The translations under genes were made by a program, and so were the position numbers. The notes beneath the pieces are model-generated. The model did no database searches and was not told the origin of the DNA. It was given only the letters and a program-made list of their open reading frames with translations. 64,000 nt of DNA, taken from NCBI GenBank assembly GCA_030710605.1, contig CP092864.1:136339255-136403254 (forward strand). The letters run 5' to 3'. This DNA comes from Cordylochernes scorpioides (Eukaryota; Arthropoda; Arachnida; Pseudoscorpiones; Chernetidae). Positions 61,725-64,000 of the stretch are shown in pieces; positions within the stretch are counted from its first letter, which is position 1, and every line of letters starts with the position of its first letter.

Positions 61725-61754
61725 CTGTAAACACCTTATATTTGTAATATATAT

Positions 61755-61985
61755 AGTAAATAAATGCTATATACAGGGTGGGTGTATTGATACGCCCGGT
61801 AAGCGGAACACTGTGGGTTCGTTTCCCATCCCTGGACACCTTTAATTTTTACGTTTATCATTACTCTTCACAATTCACAAAGTTAGAAATAATCGCTATT
61901 TCTCTTTAAAATAAATTTTGATTTTTCATTTAAAAGAAACATTCGCGGTATAATTGCAATTTTCGTTTTAAAATTTACAACTTAA
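61755..61985 (+). mobile_element. tRNA-core fold-back element, one-armed copy
   Basis: Plus-strand tRNA-like core (CCCGGTAAGCGGAACACTG, GGGTTCGTTTCCC) and the right arm; the left arm is missing. Confidence 0.7.
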
Positions 61986-62034
61986 TCACAAGCTAATTAA
62001 AAAAAATCTAAATAAATTAATATACAGTAAAACT

Positions 62035-62183
62035 CCACTAAAACAAACCTGGGATATAGCGAATCTTCCCTTATTAATGAACATGAAATAATCCCCATTT
62101 TAATTTTATAATACAGTCAACTATTGCTATAATGAACCATATGTTTCAGTCCTATTGGGATTCACTATAGAAGGGTTTTATTG
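62035..62183. mobile_element. Pogo-derived MITE (149 bp)
   Basis: Ends CAGTAAAACTCCACTAAAAC and TATAGAAGGGTTTTATTG, TA flanks; a short relative of 50479-51729. Confidence 0.8.
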
Positions 62184-62240
62184 TATTATATTATAATATA
62201 TAGAAATATAATACAATATAATGCGGCTTATGATTGTAGA

Positions 62241-62611
62241 ACATTTGACAAGTTTTACCACAAATGTTTCTTTTGAACGAAAAATCGTAATTTATTTTAA
62301 GGAGAAATAACTACTATTCCTATCCTTAGGGATGAATTATGAAAGGATGAATTGTGAAGAGTAATGATAAGCGGCAAAAATAAAAGTGTCCAGGGATGGG
62401 AATCGAACCCACAGTGTTCCTCTTACCGGGCAGATACCATGTCCACTAGGCTACCCATCCCTGGACACTTTTATTTTTCCGTTCATCATTACTCTTCACA
62501 ATTCATCCTTTCATACTTCATCCCTAAGGATAGAAATAGTCGTTATTTCTCCTTAAAATAAATTTTGATTTTCGTTCAAAAGAAACATTTGCGGTAAAAC
62601 TTGTCAAATGT
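62241..62611. mobile_element. Fold-back element with tRNA-like core, complete
   Basis: 371 bp: arms of about 160 bp in near-perfect inverse orientation (ACATTTGACAAGTTTTACC at both ends), with a tRNA-like core between. Another copy begins at 63880 and runs off the window end. Confidence 0.85.
62393..62462 (-). pseudogene. tRNA-like core of the fold-back element
   Basis: Minus strand GGGATGGGTAGCCTAGTGG start and GTGGGTTCGATTCCCATCCC end: acceptor pairing and a perfect B box, but no clear anticodon arm. Probably a pol III promoter-bearing module rather than a working tRNA. Confidence 0.65.
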
Positions 62612-62869
62612 CATTTTACAATACAAATATATTGGAAATTTAGAGTATAAAATTTTTTGAATTTGGTCTTATGTTGTACTTTTAAATTATAATCCGAATT
62701 GTACTTAATCATTTACAACTGTATATATATGTTCTTATGGCCTAAATGTATATTTTAGGCATTTGTTATAAAGGAGTGTTATCTTTTTTGTTCATCAATA
62801 TTATCATTGTCATTACAATGTATTCTGGTTTAAAATCAACCTTAAAACATCACCAGCTAAAAACTCTTT

Positions 62870-63155
62870 AGCAGATTTGACCAATTTCATAACAATTCTT
62901 AAAGAAGCTCACCAGAAATTCAACCATCCAGGAATTTCTCAACTGACTAGGATCATCTGCGCCCAATACTTTTGGAGCGGAATGTCAATAGATATTCATG
63001 CCTTCATTAAGAATTGTAACATCTGTCAAATGAGCAAAACCCCAAAAGGACCGAAGTATGGAGAGTTGAGCGAATTGCCAGAATCCCCACTGCCATTCGA
63101 TCTGGTCTCTATGGACACTATAGCCGGGTTTGCTAGATATGGGATAGCTTGAAAC
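62870..63155 (+). pseudogene. Gypsy integrase N-terminal fragment, separate lineage
   Basis: Frame from 62877 holds an H-H-C-C zinc finger (HQKFNHPG, FIKNCNICQMSK) and the first catalytic Asp region (FDLVSMDTIAGF), then is cut by HHR-A sequence. It is clearly different from elements 1 and 2. Confidence 0.8.
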
Positions 63156-63159
63156 TGTG

Positions 63160-63270
63160 GTATACAGGTATAATACAAGAAAATAAGACCAAATCCAAAT
63201 AATTTAATAGTATGTGATGTTTCAGTAACAGCATTGTTACCATCACAGTAAGTCATTAAATAGTAGTGTT
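63160..63270 (-). repeat. HHR-A half copy
   Basis: Minus-strand arm and decayed ribozyme (CATCACAGTAAG) that truncates the integrase fragment. Confidence 0.7.
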
Positions 63271-63317
63271 CTCAAGTTGTCTTAAAAAACTATTTTTCCT
63301 TATCTGTTATCTTGTTT

Positions 63318-63695
63318 AAACACTGATAAGGCACAATTTGGATTATAGATTATAAACACAAGGTGATAAGACCAAATCCAAATAAATAGATAGTGTGTGA
63401 CGTTTCGGTAACAGCGTTGTTACCATCTTCAGACAAAAGTACTGAATGACTTTTGACTTCAGTACTTTTGTAGGAAGATGGTAACAACGCTGTTACCGAA
63501 ACGTCACACACTATTTATTTATTTGGATTTGGTCTTATCACCTTGTGCTTGTTTAAACAATAACAGTACTATTTAAGAACTTGCTGTGATATTTTTTCTC
63601 ATTTATTCTTTTGTCTGATGATGGTGACAAAGCTATTGCCGAAACATCACACATTATTAAATTATTTGGATTTGGTCTTATTTTCTTGTAGGTTG
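63318..63695. repeat. HHR-A palindrome inserted in another HHR-A copy
   Basis: 63322-63549 is a complete long palindrome. Host HHR-A sequence (CTTGTTTAAAC, CACTGATAAC/AATAACAGTA) is duplicated on both sides, so one family member landed in another. Confidence 0.8.
63399..63432 (-). ncRNA. Hammerhead ribozyme motif (intact core)
   Basis: Minus strand CTGAAGA, T, GGTAACA/TGTTACC, loop ACGC, GAAACGTC. Its plus-strand partner at 63472-63505 has AGGAAGA instead of CTGAAGA. Confidence 0.8.
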
Positions 63696-64000
63696 TTGAC
63701 CTGTTGTATAACTGTTCCAAAACTGGTGTTATGGCTTTTCCAATGATGTAAACATGAAGGTTCTAATCAGAAAAGATTTTAAAAACATTATTTTAATGCA
63801 TTTATTAAAAAGGAGGCATTACAGGCTTGATACCTTAATATGATTAAGTGGAGATAAGAAAGAAGATTGATGTTTAACAAGTTTTACCTCAAATTTTTCT
63901 TCACACAGAACGAAAAATCATAATTTTCATTATTTAAGGAGAAATAACGACTAACCTATCCTTAGGGATGGAATATGAAAGGATGAATTGTGAAGAGTAA
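63696..64000. other. LINE tail and start of a fold-back element
   Basis: 63827-63870 is the GATACCTTAATATGATTAAG(GAA) tail. 63880-64000 is the left arm of a tRNA-core fold-back element, cut by the window end. Confidence 0.65.

Noticed and set aside
83-61724. LTBP, notch-like or nidogen-like gene instead of fibrillin
   Set aside because: Two CCC-type TB domains within long cbEGF runs and one-to-one register with FBN1 leave little room for the alternatives.

Overview
This window is animal nuclear DNA: AT-rich, intron-rich and packed with transposable elements. Its host gene is the middle part of one fibrillin gene on the minus strand, spread over 22 internal exons from 61724 down to 83. Every exon has GT/AG borders, a length divisible by three and phase-1 introns. 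The decoded domain order (nine cbEGF, a TB domain, two cbEGF, a TB domain, seven cbEGF) matches human FBN1 cbEGF14 to cbEGF31, with TB4 and TB5, one for one. Both gene ends lie outside the window. The element families (Ty3/gypsy, Jockey-type LINE, tRNA SINEs, Helitrons, pogo, hAT) suggest an invertebrate, probably an arthropod and perhaps a chelicerate; that assignment is inference.

Exons total only 2691 bp; almost everything else is intronic repeat. 1-8364 holds a decayed gypsy element (942-5516) inside a tRNA SINE, then a Helitron (5690-6663). 8488-13539 holds fold-back repeats and several Helitrons, one carrying the 5' part of U2 snRNA. 13846-19748 holds a minisatellite of ~111-bp units (about 14600-18180) with a 721-bp higher-order duplication and two DNA-transposon insertions. 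20055-28158 is mixed SINE, LINE and fold-back repeat. The 16-kb intron 28285-44281 holds a LINE split by a 10.8-kb block of nested transposons, which includes an intact gypsy element with identical 190-bp LTRs and a 1332-codon gag-pol frame (34661-39206). 44351-64000 holds small LTR elements, palindromes, MITEs, Helitrons and 5S- and tRNA-derived pseudogenes.

The most striking signal is a repeat family ('HHR-A') present about 20 times. Each better copy encodes a hammerhead-ribozyme core: CTGANGA, a 7-bp stem with covarying base pairs, then GAAAC(G/A)TC with almost no helix III. Many copies are inverted repeats, and in at least four the axis of symmetry sits exactly in the ribozyme's stem-II loop. 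Several are flanked by 10-13-bp target duplications. This fits Penelope-like retroelement debris or a related non-autonomous ribozyme retroposon. Two further palindromic families carry decayed versions of the same architecture.
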